Assembly: GCA_016718655.1 (NCBI GenBank)
Contig: JADKCV010000012.1
Coordinates: 47,805 to 111,804, forward strand
DNA: 64,000 bases
DNA from: Flavobacteriales bacterium
GTDB lineage: Bacteria > Bacteroidota > Bacteroidia > Flavobacteriales_F > PHOS-HE28
Direction of reading: 5' to 3'
Both the position numbers and the translations under genes were made by a program. Below, in pieces: positions 54,175 to 61,406 of the stretch (positions are counted from its first letter, which is position 1; each line of letters starts with the position of its first letter). The notes below the pieces were generated by a model. That model saw only the letters and a program-made list of their open reading frames with translations, had not been told where the DNA came from and did not search any database.

Positions 54175-55655
54175 AGCGCCTACTCCACATAGCAGTAGTG
54201 GCGGTACTGCTTGCGCTGGTGGCACGTGGTGGGGCCCACGCCCAAGCTCCCTTGTCCTTGGACCCCACCTTCCAGACCGGGTTATCCACGTGGTACGTTT
54301 CAGGTCTGTTGCCCTTGGCAAATGGAAAAGTGGTCGCATCCGGTCAAATGCGCTATGAAGGCGAGTTTCTCTTCCGCGCGCTCATGCGTTTCGAAGCGGA
54401 TGGCACCTTGGACGAGTCCTTTTATCAAAGCGGATTAGGTGGAGGCCGCATCACCCCATGGCGTGGTGATACGTTCTATGTGGCCACCTCACAGACCGTG
54501 CGCAGGATACTTCCAACGGGATACCGGGACCAATCATTCATCGAAATGAACACAAGCCCCTTGTTCAGTTCCCTCCAAGGCGGCGACTACCACGTGTACC
54601 CCGATGGCAGCATCGTGATGAGCGGCGTACACAGCCTGTACGACACAGCACGCGGATTCGTGGGCCTCTACAACCTGATCTGGTTCACCAACACCGGGCA
54701 CTTGGATACCACCAAGACCCACCGGACGGGTAACGGGGCCATCTACGAGATCGAGCAGCAGCCCGATGGCAAGTTCCTCTGTAGCGGTACCGGCACGGTG
54801 TACGACGGGCAACCCGTACGCACCATCTTCCGCATACACCCCGACGGCGCATTGGACACCACCTTCGATTCGCACATGACCTGGGGGGATGCCGATGCCT
54901 TCCTACCCTTGCCCGACGGACGGGCCTATATGGTGGGCATTTGCCGCAGGGAAGGTGCCCCCGATGATACCATACGCGTAGCACGCCTGATGCCGGACGG
55001 TTCGTTGGACCCGACATTTGATCCGCAGCTGAATTTCAGTTTGGGTGAACTGCCCAACGCACTCTCCTTGGGCGCTGTGGTCGGGCATATCCATCCGTGG
55101 TTGGACGGGGACATCCTGCTGACCGGTTTGTTCCAATATGTGAATGGCCAGGTCCGAAGAGGCATCTGTGTGTTGGATCACACAGGTGCCCTACAACCGG
55201 AGTTCGACGGGTGTGGCGTAAGCACCTTTGATTTCCAAGGCACTTTAACGGGTTCGATCCAGAGTATCGCTCGTACCCCCGACAACATGCTCTACGTCTA
55301 CGGCGCATACCACGGCTACACCGACGGCACCACCAATGATCCCGACCAACGCTTCATCACCCGGCTTTATGGGCCGGATATGACTACAGGGTCTTCGAGG
55401 AAGGCGGACCCCATTGAACACGTGATGATCGTACCGAATCCGAACATGGGAACATTCACCCTGCGCATGCACGCGATCAGCGGCCGCACCCAGGTGAGCG
55501 TGCTGGATGCCAGCGGACGGATAGCCCATACAACAGTACTTGGAAGCGGGTTGGACCAATACGAACTGAACATGGACCTCGAACCCGGCCCCTATACGAT
55601 CGTGTTGTTGAGCGAACAGGGGGATAGGCAGGTCGCACGTCTTGTGATCGAGTAA
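54171..55655 (+). CDS. secreted delta-60 repeat protein with T9SS sorting domain
   Basis: A 494-residue secreted protein: signal peptide (ending GGAHAQ), a propeller-like body with delta-60 (DUF5122) repeats such as FEADGTLDESFYQSGLGG, IHPDGALDTTFD, LMPDGSLDPTFD and LDHTGALQPEFDG, then a T9SS domain (MIVPNPNMGTFTLRMH onward). Delta-60 repeats occur in secreted proteins of unknown binding partner. The ATG at 54171 begins the signal peptide and overlaps the stop of the relic T9SS frame. A terminator hairpin follows. Confidence 0.88.
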   Translation: MKRLLHIAVVAVLLALVARGGAHAQAPLSLDPTFQTGLSTWYVSGLLPLANGKVVASGQMRYEGEFLFRALMRFEADGTLDESFYQSGLGGGRITPWRGDTFYVATSQTVRRILPTGYRDQSFIEMNTSPLFSSLQGGDYHVYPDGSIVMSGVHSLYDTARGFVGLYNLIWFTNTGHLDTTKTHRTGNGAIYEIEQQPDGKFLCSGTGTVYDGQPVRTIFRIHPDGALDTTFDSHMTWGDADAFLPLPDGRAYMVGICRREGAPDDTIRVARLMPDGSLDPTFDPQLNFSLGELPNALSLGAVVGHIHPWLDGDILLTGLFQYVNGQVRRGICVLDHTGALQPEFDGCGVSTFDFQGTLTGSIQSIARTPDNMLYVYGAYHGYTDGTTNDPDQRFITRLYGPDMTTGSSRKADPIEHVMIVPNPNMGTFTLRMHAISGRTQVSVLDASGRIAHTTVLGSGLDQYELNMDLEPGPYTIVLLSEQGDRQVARLVIE

Positions 55656-55712
55656 GGACTGCCGAACCATTCGTTCTGGACACGCTCCCTACCATGCCCC
55701 CCCAACGCAAGA

Positions 55713-55733
55713 ACCCCGGCACCAGGCCGGGGT
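55713..55733. terminator. terminator hairpin between convergent genes
   Basis: ACCCCGGC (55713-55720) pairs with GCCGGGGT (55726-55733) around 5 bases, followed by CCTTCAC. It sits 58 bases after the delta-60 gene and before the convergent unknown gene. Confidence 0.65.
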
Positions 55734-55771
55734 CCTTCACATAGCAACGAAGAAGCAGATCGGATAGGCTC

Positions 55772-56563
55772 TTATGGCCAGGGCCACGCGTAGATCAGCT
55801 CCGGGCGGAACGGGGGCACGGGGCCGAGCACGAGGCGTACGCTGGTGTGTACCACACAGTAGTTCCACGCGGTCAGTTGCTCGGCGGCGGCGGTGTTGCC
55901 CTCGGGCACCACGGGGCGCTGTTGCACGGGCAGTAGCCAGCGCAGGAGTTCCAGACCCGCGTGGGCGTGGTCGGCCAGGATGAGGCCGTTACCGAGCAAG
56001 GGCAACAGGGCGCCGCGCACCCGAGCGCGCTCCACATACACGCGGGCGGCATAGTGGTGTTCGAGCAGCAAGGTGGTGCGGTCCTCGCCGGTGGCACGCG
56101 CATCCAGGTGCAACAGGGCCATGCGGTGCGTGGGTTCCAGCAGCACCACGGCCTCGTCCTGCGCTTCGCTGAAACCGTTCGCGGTGTCGGGCGCCCAGGT
56201 CTCCAACGCGGCTTGCTCGGCAAGGCCCAGCTGCTCCCAGTGCAGGGCCTCTGCCGGGCCGCATTGCACCAGCAGGCGCGGTGTGCCGGTGGGCCGTGCA
56301 TCGATCAGCGTGGGGCCCAGTGCGGCCACGGCGGCGGGGCTGGTACCCGCCCAGCGCAGCACCACGGTGCCGGTAGGCAGCTCCAGCAGCGTGACCAGTG
56401 CGGCGTGCGGCGGCTGCTCCAGCACCAGCACCTGGGCACCGGGGGTGTGCAGGCACCAGCGCAGGTGGCCCAGCAGGACGCCACCGAAGGCGGCGAAGCG
56501 CTTGGCCAAGGGGGGCAGCTCGCGCTCGTGGGCGACGCGGTGCAGGTGGGTGGCGGTGTGCAT
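55772..56563 (-). CDS. hypothetical protein, unknown
   Basis: A 263-residue reading with strands and helices alternating (TPGAQVLVLEQPPHAALVTL, MALLHLDARATGEDRTTLLL, RGALLPLLGNGLILADHAHA). I recognise no family and no catalytic motif. Strong GC content opens long frames on both strands here; this one is preferred for its start (MHTATHLHRVAHE), length and codon use, with the fibronectin-like gene upstream in the same direction. It may be wrong about the start. Confidence 0.45.
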   Translation of the reverse strand: MHTATHLHRVAHERELPPLAKRFAAFGGVLLGHLRWCLHTPGAQVLVLEQPPHAALVTLLELPTGTVVLRWAGTSPAAVAALGPTLIDARPTGTPRLLVQCGPAEALHWEQLGLAEQAALETWAPDTANGFSEAQDEAVVLLEPTHRMALLHLDARATGEDRTTLLLEHHYAARVYVERARVRGALLPLLGNGLILADHAHAGLELLRWLLPVQQRPVVPEGNTAAAEQLTAWNYCVVHTSVRLVLGPVPPFRPELIYAWPWP

Positions 56564-56590
56564 GGGTGGTGGTGGGTGACCAACGACCGC

Positions 56591-56622
56591 GGCCCCGGAG
56601 TGCATGGTAATGCACCGGGGCC
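56591..56622. terminator. terminator hairpin after the fibronectin-III gene
   Basis: Arms GGCCCCGG...TGCAT (56591-56605) and ATGCACCGGGGCC (56610-56622) pair with a 2-base bulge around a GGTA-type loop, about 20 bases beyond the stop of the leftward fibronectin-III gene. No U-tract. Confidence 0.6.
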
Positions 56623-56643
56623 TAGGTCATCGTTGTCATGACA

Positions 56644-57276
56644 TCAGGCGGCCTTGGCGCTTGCGATGTCGCTCACGGGGCTCACACCTGCAGCACCCAG
56701 CGCCTCCACACGGAAGAAGTAGGTCTTCCCGCTGTCCAGACCGTCCACGATCAGACGGACCTTCCCGGTCACCGTGTGCAACTTCCAGTCGGCGGCCACC
56801 AAGGGATCACCTGCACAGATGTACACTTGGTAGGCCAGGCGGCCGCGCACACCCTTGAACCGGACCTCCACACTACCCGGGTACTTGCGTACCGTGGCGC
56901 GCACATCCACCGGTGCCTCCAGGAGACCGAGGGGCTTGCGCGCCGCATCCATCTCGAAGCCCGCGCTGGTGATGAGTTCGGCATCGCCGTTGCTCACCGT
57001 TTGCACGTAGCCACCGAGGTCCTGCCGCAGTCCCTTCAGTTCCGCGAAGGCGAAGTCGCGTTCCTGCTTGTCCAAGCGACTGCGGCTGAACTCGTACGCA
57101 TCCACTGCCGTATCCAACCGGTCCGCTGCGGCTGTCAACGCGGCGAGGGTGGGAATGGGAGTGGCGAACGCCGCGTTTCCTGTCAGCTTGGTCACATTCG
57201 TCCGTGTCATACCCGACAAGGCTTCGAACGTTACACGGGTGTGGCCAAGCTTCACTACGTAATACACTTTTTTCAT
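56644..57276 (-). CDS. fibronectin type III domain protein
   Basis: A 210-residue protein. The first half is helical (KVYYVVKLGHTRVTFEALSG, FSRSRLDKQERDFAFAELKG). The second half (about 120-205) is a fibronectin type III domain (APVDVRATVRKYPGSVEVRF to GLDSGKTYFFRVEALGAAGV). No signal peptide is evident, so it may be cytosolic or exported by another route. The start at 57276 (MKKVYYVV) is preferred over 57312. Two identical dyads (57359-57402) lie upstream of its promoter region. Confidence 0.75.
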   Translation of the reverse strand: MKKVYYVVKLGHTRVTFEALSGMTRTNVTKLTGNAAFATPIPTLAALTAAADRLDTAVDAYEFSRSRLDKQERDFAFAELKGLRQDLGGYVQTVSNGDAELITSAGFEMDAARKPLGLLEAPVDVRATVRKYPGSVEVRFKGVRGRLAYQVYICAGDPLVAADWKLHTVTGKVRLIVDGLDSGKTYFFRVEALGAAGVSPVSDIASAKAA

Positions 57277-57358
57277 GTTCTTGGGCCTGTCATGCTGTAC
57301 CCACAAAAGCAATGGTTATGGCCGTTTGTATGCGACCATGGCCTCCCGTGTTCAAGGC

Positions 57359-57402
57359 CTACCGGGCGACCGGTAGAACCGCGCCTACCGGATACCCGGT
57401 AG
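57359..57402. promoter_or_regulatory. two identical dyads CTACCGG-N4-CCGGTAG
   Basis: CTACCGG at 57359-57365 and 57385-57391 each pairs with CCGGTAG after 4 bases, at 26 bases centre to centre. They lie 83 to 126 bases upstream of the fibronectin-III gene start, within an otherwise gene-free 306-base stretch (57277-57582). They look like a pair of operator sites. Confidence 0.5.
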
Positions 57403-57582
57403 ATCATAGCGTATATCCCTTGTCCAGCATGGGTTTCCTGCGAAAGAGCCAACGGATGGCACCCTTCGGCATCACCGGGCATACGGTCGCGCTTTCCGTG
57501 TGCCGCCTTCGTTGTACCACCGAACACGTCAACGGCAACCCCAGCGCGTGCACGGGAACGGACCGGTCATGCACCAGGATGA

Positions 57583-58088
57583 CCCCGTTGTCCTCAAGGA
57601 CGACCGCTTTGTCCTCAAGGACGATCACGTTGTCCACGCGACGATCACCTTGGCGAACGATCCCATTGTCCTCATTGACGATCCCATTGTCCTCAAGGAC
57701 CGATCATGTTGTCCTCATGGACGATTCTGTTGTCCTCGAGGACGACCGTTGTCCTCAAGGACGATCTCATTGTCCTCGAGGACGATCTCGTTGTCCTCAA
57801 GGACGATCACGTTGTCCTCAAGGACGATCGCGTTGTCCTCAAGGACGATCGCGTTGTCCTCAAGGACGATCCCATTGTCCTCAAGGACGATCCCATTGTC
57901 CTCAGGACGATCACGTTGTCCCAGGCGAATCGATCACGTTGTCCTCGGACGACGCATCTCATTGTCCTCAAGGACGATCCCATTGTCCTCAAGCACGATC
58001 CCATGGTCCTCGTGGACGATCGCGTTGTACTGTATGACGATCCCATTGTCCTCATGCGCGATCCCATGGACCTCAAGGAAGAAACGCT
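57583..58088. repeat. 21-bp tandem array with a GTCCT/AGGAC dyad in each unit
   Basis: About 24 units whose core is TTGTCCTCAAGGACGATC plus three variable positions. Unit starts (TTG) lie at 57588, 57609, 57630 and so on to 58067, with 21-bp spacing for most and 16 to 23 bp at a few. Each core carries an inverted repeat GTCCT-N2-AGGAC; some units have the perfect palindrome CTCGAG in the middle. Seven codons per unit open long frames on both strands (VLKDD-type on plus, IVLEDN-type on minus), but indels between units break them. The array is degraded at both ends. Function unknown. Confidence 0.9.
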
Positions 58089-58296
58089 CGTTCACACGGG
58101 CGATCATAGCAGTAAGGGTCATGGTCCGGCCGTACCCGTGGACGGAAGCGTTGTCCACGTGTGTGTTGCTTTCGGTCCGGAGCACGCTTCCGCATGCCAC
58201 AACGAGTAACCGATCGTTCACCGGGACACCTGCACCGGGCCGCCTCCCCTCCGCTTCACACCCATGGTCCACCACGGGCGGCTCATGTGCCTTGCA

Positions 58297-58983
58297 TCAC
58301 GGCGCGGGGTCACCACCGGGGGTGGCGCGCAGGTCGTGCGTCAGCATCAGGCGCACCAGTTCGTCCTTGCTGTGCAGGCCCAGCTTCAGGTAGGCGTTCT
58401 TGCGGTGCGTCTCGGCCGTGGCCTCGGACATGCCCAGGCGTTCGGCCACCTCGGCCAGGCCCTTCACACCGGGTCGGGCGAACAGTTCCAGCACCTGCTG
58501 TTGCCGTGGCGTCAGCGTGGCCCAGCGCTCGTGTGCGCTCACCTCCTCCTCCACCTCCCGGCGCAGGTCGCGGGTCACCAGCGCGTTCATGTAGAAGCCC
58601 GTGTTCAGCACCGCGCTCAGTGCCCGGTACAGTTCGGCCGGCTCCACGTTCTTGTCCAGCACCGCCTTGGCGTTGCACTTCAGCGCCTTGCGCACCAGCC
58701 CCGGGGCCGGGTCGTAGGTGATGGCCACCCCCAGCGTGCGGGGTTGGTGGCGTTCCATCCAGCGCAAGGTCTCGCACCCATCGCGCCGGGGCATGCGCAG
58801 GTCCACCACCGCCAGGTGGATGTGCCCCACCTCGCGGCAGCGCTGCTCATACTCCACCCCATCCTTGGCCTCCACCACCGTGTGCGGCACCGGCCAGCCC
58901 GTCAGTGCATCGATAATTCCCTTGCGGAACAGTTGGTGGTCGTCGATCACGGCTACCCGCACCGGGGTTCTGGTAGTGGCCAT
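58297..58983 (-). CDS. NarL/LuxR-family response regulator (orphan)
   Basis: A 228-residue response regulator. The receiver domain has VRVAVIDDHQLFRKG (acidic pair), the phosphorylated Asp61 in AVVDLRMPRRDG, Thr in GVAITYDPAPG and Lys in KAVLDKNVEP. The C-terminal LuxR-type HTH (about 155-215) has LTPRQQQVLELFARPGVKG then RLGMSEATAETHRKNAY. No histidine kinase is next to it, so its partner lies elsewhere. The start at 58983 (MATTRTPVRV) is chosen as the family start; the longer in-frame reading is non-coding. It sits between the two tandem arrays. Confidence 0.9.
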   Translation of the reverse strand: MATTRTPVRVAVIDDHQLFRKGIIDALTGWPVPHTVVEAKDGVEYEQRCREVGHIHLAVVDLRMPRRDGCETLRWMERHQPRTLGVAITYDPAPGLVRKALKCNAKAVLDKNVEPAELYRALSAVLNTGFYMNALVTRDLRREVEEEVSAHERWATLTPRQQQVLELFARPGVKGLAEVAERLGMSEATAETHRKNAYLKLGLHSKDELVRLMLTHDLRATPGGDPAP

Positions 58984-59274
58984 GGCTGGGGGTGGTGGTT
59001 TGATGCTTTCTCCTGAACGCTGAATTCCGCATCCATCCCCTTCACCAAGTATTCCCAACGCTCCACCCTTCGACGTATTGTCCGCCCCCATCCGCTGCCT
59101 GGGCCATACCGGCGCCCGTGGTCCCGTGGTGCGCACCGCGCAATGGGGCGCCATTCCCTTCGCCGTTCCAGCCTCCTTACCCGGCACTTTTATACCATAT
59201 ATACATAGGGCACATCCCGAACGGGTCCACTGGCCGCCTCTGGCGGAATGGCGCCCGGCCGCTCAGCCACCCAG

Positions 59275-59740
59275 CTCAACCTAGGAACCACTGGCCTCCG
59301 GCCACTTGCTACACGGCCGAAAGTTTCATCAGGTGCGCGGAGCGCAAGTGGCTTTTGGTCGTTGGGCAGTGCAGGCCTTTAAAGCACCAAGCTCAACCTA
59401 GGAACCGCTGGCCTCCGGCCATTTGTTACACGGCCGATGGTTCTCAGTGGTGCGCGGAGCGCAAGCGGCTTGTGGTCGTTCGGCTGTGCAGGCCGTTGAG
59501 CCACCAAACTCAACCTAGGAACCGCTGGCCTCCGGCCACTTGCTACACGGCCTAAAGTTAGATCAGGTGCGCGGAGTGCAAGCGGCTTGTGGTCGTTCGG
59601 CGGTGCAGGCCTTTGAACCTCGAAGCTCAACCTAGGAACCGCTGGCCTCCGGCCACTTGCTACACGGCCGATGGTTTCGGTGGTGCGCGGAGCGCAAGTG
59701 GCTTGTGGTCGTTCGGCAGTACAGGCCTTTGAACCTTGAT
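59275..59740. repeat. four tandem units of about 117 bp
   Basis: Units begin CTCAACCTAGGAACC at 59275, 59391, 59509 and 59626 (spacing 116, 118, 117). Each contains the perfect small hairpin TGGCC-TCC-GGCCA and a later GTGCGCGGAG-GCAAG block. In units 1 and 4 GCCACTTGC pairs with GCAAGTGGC. One frame reads through the first three units as a 39-residue repeat (NRWPPATCYTA...RCAERKW...), but the length changes break it. I call it non-coding repeats; a structured RNA is possible. Confidence 0.88.
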
Positions 59741-59862
59741 GCCTTGATCCTTGTGTCTTGTGAATTGAGTCTTGCCACCGCTTCTATGCGCCTCTACGCC
59801 GTTGCGGCCCATCCTGCGCACGGCCCTTGTTGCGGATCGGACCCGAGGCGCATTGCTCGTGT

Positions 59863-60471
59863 TCAACCGCGCACCAGCGCTTCACGCTCTGCCTTCAGCG
59901 CATCCAAGAACCGCTCGAACAGGTCATACTTCACGTAGGCCGAGAACCGCAACTCGCCATACCCGTCAGGAACCACGGATCGCTCACGCCTCAACTGCAT
60001 GCCGCTACTGCCAAAAGCAACGTCCAACCGCAGGTAGGGATGGTCGCTGTTGCGCTCCAAGCGAAAGCGTTTCGGGCCTGCGTCTCGGTCCATAAGGTCC
60101 TTGTCGCGATCATTGGCCGCCCGGCCCAACTCCGCCCAGAACGCTTCGTTGTGGCCAAACGGCTCCTTCATCTCCAGCGCATAGAGGAAGGCACTCGGGT
60201 AGGCCAGCACCGTACACCAGGACCCATCCTCACCGTCCTGCCACTGCACGGGCCACTCCTCGTGCAGCAACGGGCGGAAGGCTTCGTCGAAGGCACTGGT
60301 GGCATCCAGGTACAAATGGCCTTTCCGCAGATCACCCGCCGGCCAGTTCAACCACGGCTCCAGCACCAGGATGCCGGCGCAGGTCAACCCCACGCTGTAT
60401 TCGAAGTCGAATTCCCGGATCTTGACCAAGTCGATCTCAAGCACGTAGTTGCCGAGGTGGAGGGTGGCCAT
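59863..60471 (-). CDS. hypothetical protein, unknown
   Basis: A 202-residue soluble protein starting MATLHLGNYVLEIDLVKIRE, with alternating strands (ILVLEPWLNW, GHLYLDATSAFDEAFRP) and a helical end (YDLFERFLDALKAEREAL). Acidic and aromatic residues are common. No family recognised. The codon use fits neighbouring genes. It is placed between the tandem array and the metal cluster and is likely a single gene. Confidence 0.6.
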   Translation of the reverse strand: MATLHLGNYVLEIDLVKIREFDFEYSVGLTCAGILVLEPWLNWPAGDLRKGHLYLDATSAFDEAFRPLLHEEWPVQWQDGEDGSWCTVLAYPSAFLYALEMKEPFGHNEAFWAELGRAANDRDKDLMDRDAGPKRFRLERNSDHPYLRLDVAFGSSGMQLRRERSVVPDGYGELRFSAYVKYDLFERFLDALKAEREALVRG

Positions 60472-60612
60472 GGGGGTGTGCCTGTTCGGACCGGACCGAC
60501 AAGGCGAGCATAATGCGGTTGTTCGTAGGCCGGTGCTACAAAGGTCGGTAGCGGTCCTCCACCCCAGCCTTTCGGTCCACTGGGCCGCGTATGCAGCCAG
60601 TCGGCCACGGGC

Positions 60613-60984
60613 CTATGGTTGTTCGGGGAGGTCCAGGATCACCGCGAGGTCCGTGGGGAGTTCCATGGCTCGCAGGGGTGGTACGTCGGCGCCACCCGTA
60701 TTTCCGATAGGGACAGTACCCACAAAGCTCTTTACCCCGCCGAACACCAACCGTGGAACTTGGCCGATCACTTCGCGCCCGTTCTTGATCCGGATGCCGA
60801 ACTTCAGCATGCGCCAATGGACGGCGTTGTGCTCCATGGGCCAGCATTGGCCCAGGATGTGGGCCCGTTCCAGATGGTGCCATTCCAGGCGCAGGTTGCC
60901 CTTGGCGCGGGCGGCCGTGCTGGCTGCCAGTTCGGCCTTGTAGTGTGGCCGAACGTGCGCGGGCATGGCCCAGTGCAACCTCAT
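60613..60984 (-). CDS. DUF3703 protein of metal-resistance clusters
   Basis: A 123-residue protein matching DUF3703: HYKAELAASTAARAKGNLRL, then EWHHLERAHILGQCWPMEHN, HWRMLKFGIRIKNGREVIGQ and the ending VGTVPIGNTGGADVPPLRAM. Family members are small soluble proteins of unknown role that often sit beside heavy-metal transporters, as here. The ATG at 60984 overlaps the HMA protein stop (ATGA), so both come from one message. Last gene of the cluster. Confidence 0.8.
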   Translation of the reverse strand: MRLHWAMPAHVRPHYKAELAASTAARAKGNLRLEWHHLERAHILGQCWPMEHNAVHWRMLKFGIRIKNGREVIGQVPRLVFGGVKSFVGTVPIGNTGGADVPPLRAMELPTDLAVILDLPEQP

Positions 60985-61352
60985 GGCTTCACCGGCAGCT
61001 TCCCGCACCCTTCATTCTGACAGCACAGGGGCAACTTGGATGCGGCTGTGGGGTCGGCCTCCGTTCCATCGGCCGAGTAGCCAAGCTTGGTCAGCGCTGC
61101 TCGCAACTTCGCTGCATCGTTCTTGCGCGGGTCATAGGTCACTTGCACGGTGGCGGTGGTGAGGTCCACATCCACCTTCTTCACTCCTTTCTCGTAGATC
61201 ATGTTCTCCTCAATGGTCTTCTCGCACATATCGCAAATGGAACTGCTTTGAATGGCGATGGTTGCCGACATACCGTCCGGGGAGGTGGACGTGGATTGCG
61301 CGAAAGCACCCAAGGTGCAAATGGCTAGAAGTATGCTGAGGATCTGTTTCAT
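60981..61352 (-). CDS. secreted HMA-domain metal-binding protein
   Basis: A 123-residue protein with a signal peptide (MKQILSILLAICTLGAFAQ) and a heavy-metal-associated domain: the metal-binding CDMC (Cys40, Cys43), then YEKGVKKVDVDLTTATVQVTY and a closing LRAALTKLGYSADG. The C-terminal CCQNEGCGK adds three cysteines. P-type ATPases usually carry such domains fused; here it is a separate periplasmic protein, so it may pass or sense metal outside the membrane. It lies 54 bases after the ATPase and overlaps DUF3703. Confidence 0.88.
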   Translation of the reverse strand: MKQILSILLAICTLGAFAQSTSTSPDGMSATIAIQSSSICDMCEKTIEENMIYEKGVKKVDVDLTTATVQVTYDPRKNDAAKLRAALTKLGYSADGTEADPTAASKLPLCCQNEGCGKLPVKP

Positions 61353-61406
61353 GCTGCGTGGCTGCTCCGGGCTCAAACGGGCGTTGCAAGTTACGTACCG
61401 TTTGCT

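Noticed and set aside
57404..58393. Repeat-protein genes in the 21-bp array (VLKDD on plus, IVLEDN on minus)
   Set aside because: Several frames on both strands are open only because the unit is 7 codons. Unit-length changes shift frames, and no start, signal or end domain is shared.
59118..59555. Protein with 39-residue repeats (NRWPPATCYTA type)
   Set aside because: Unit lengths of 116, 118 and 117 break the frame after the third unit, and the start lies in unrelated sequence.
57583..59740. CRISPR array
   Set aside because: Units are directly abutting with no variable spacers between repeats, and no cas genes are present.
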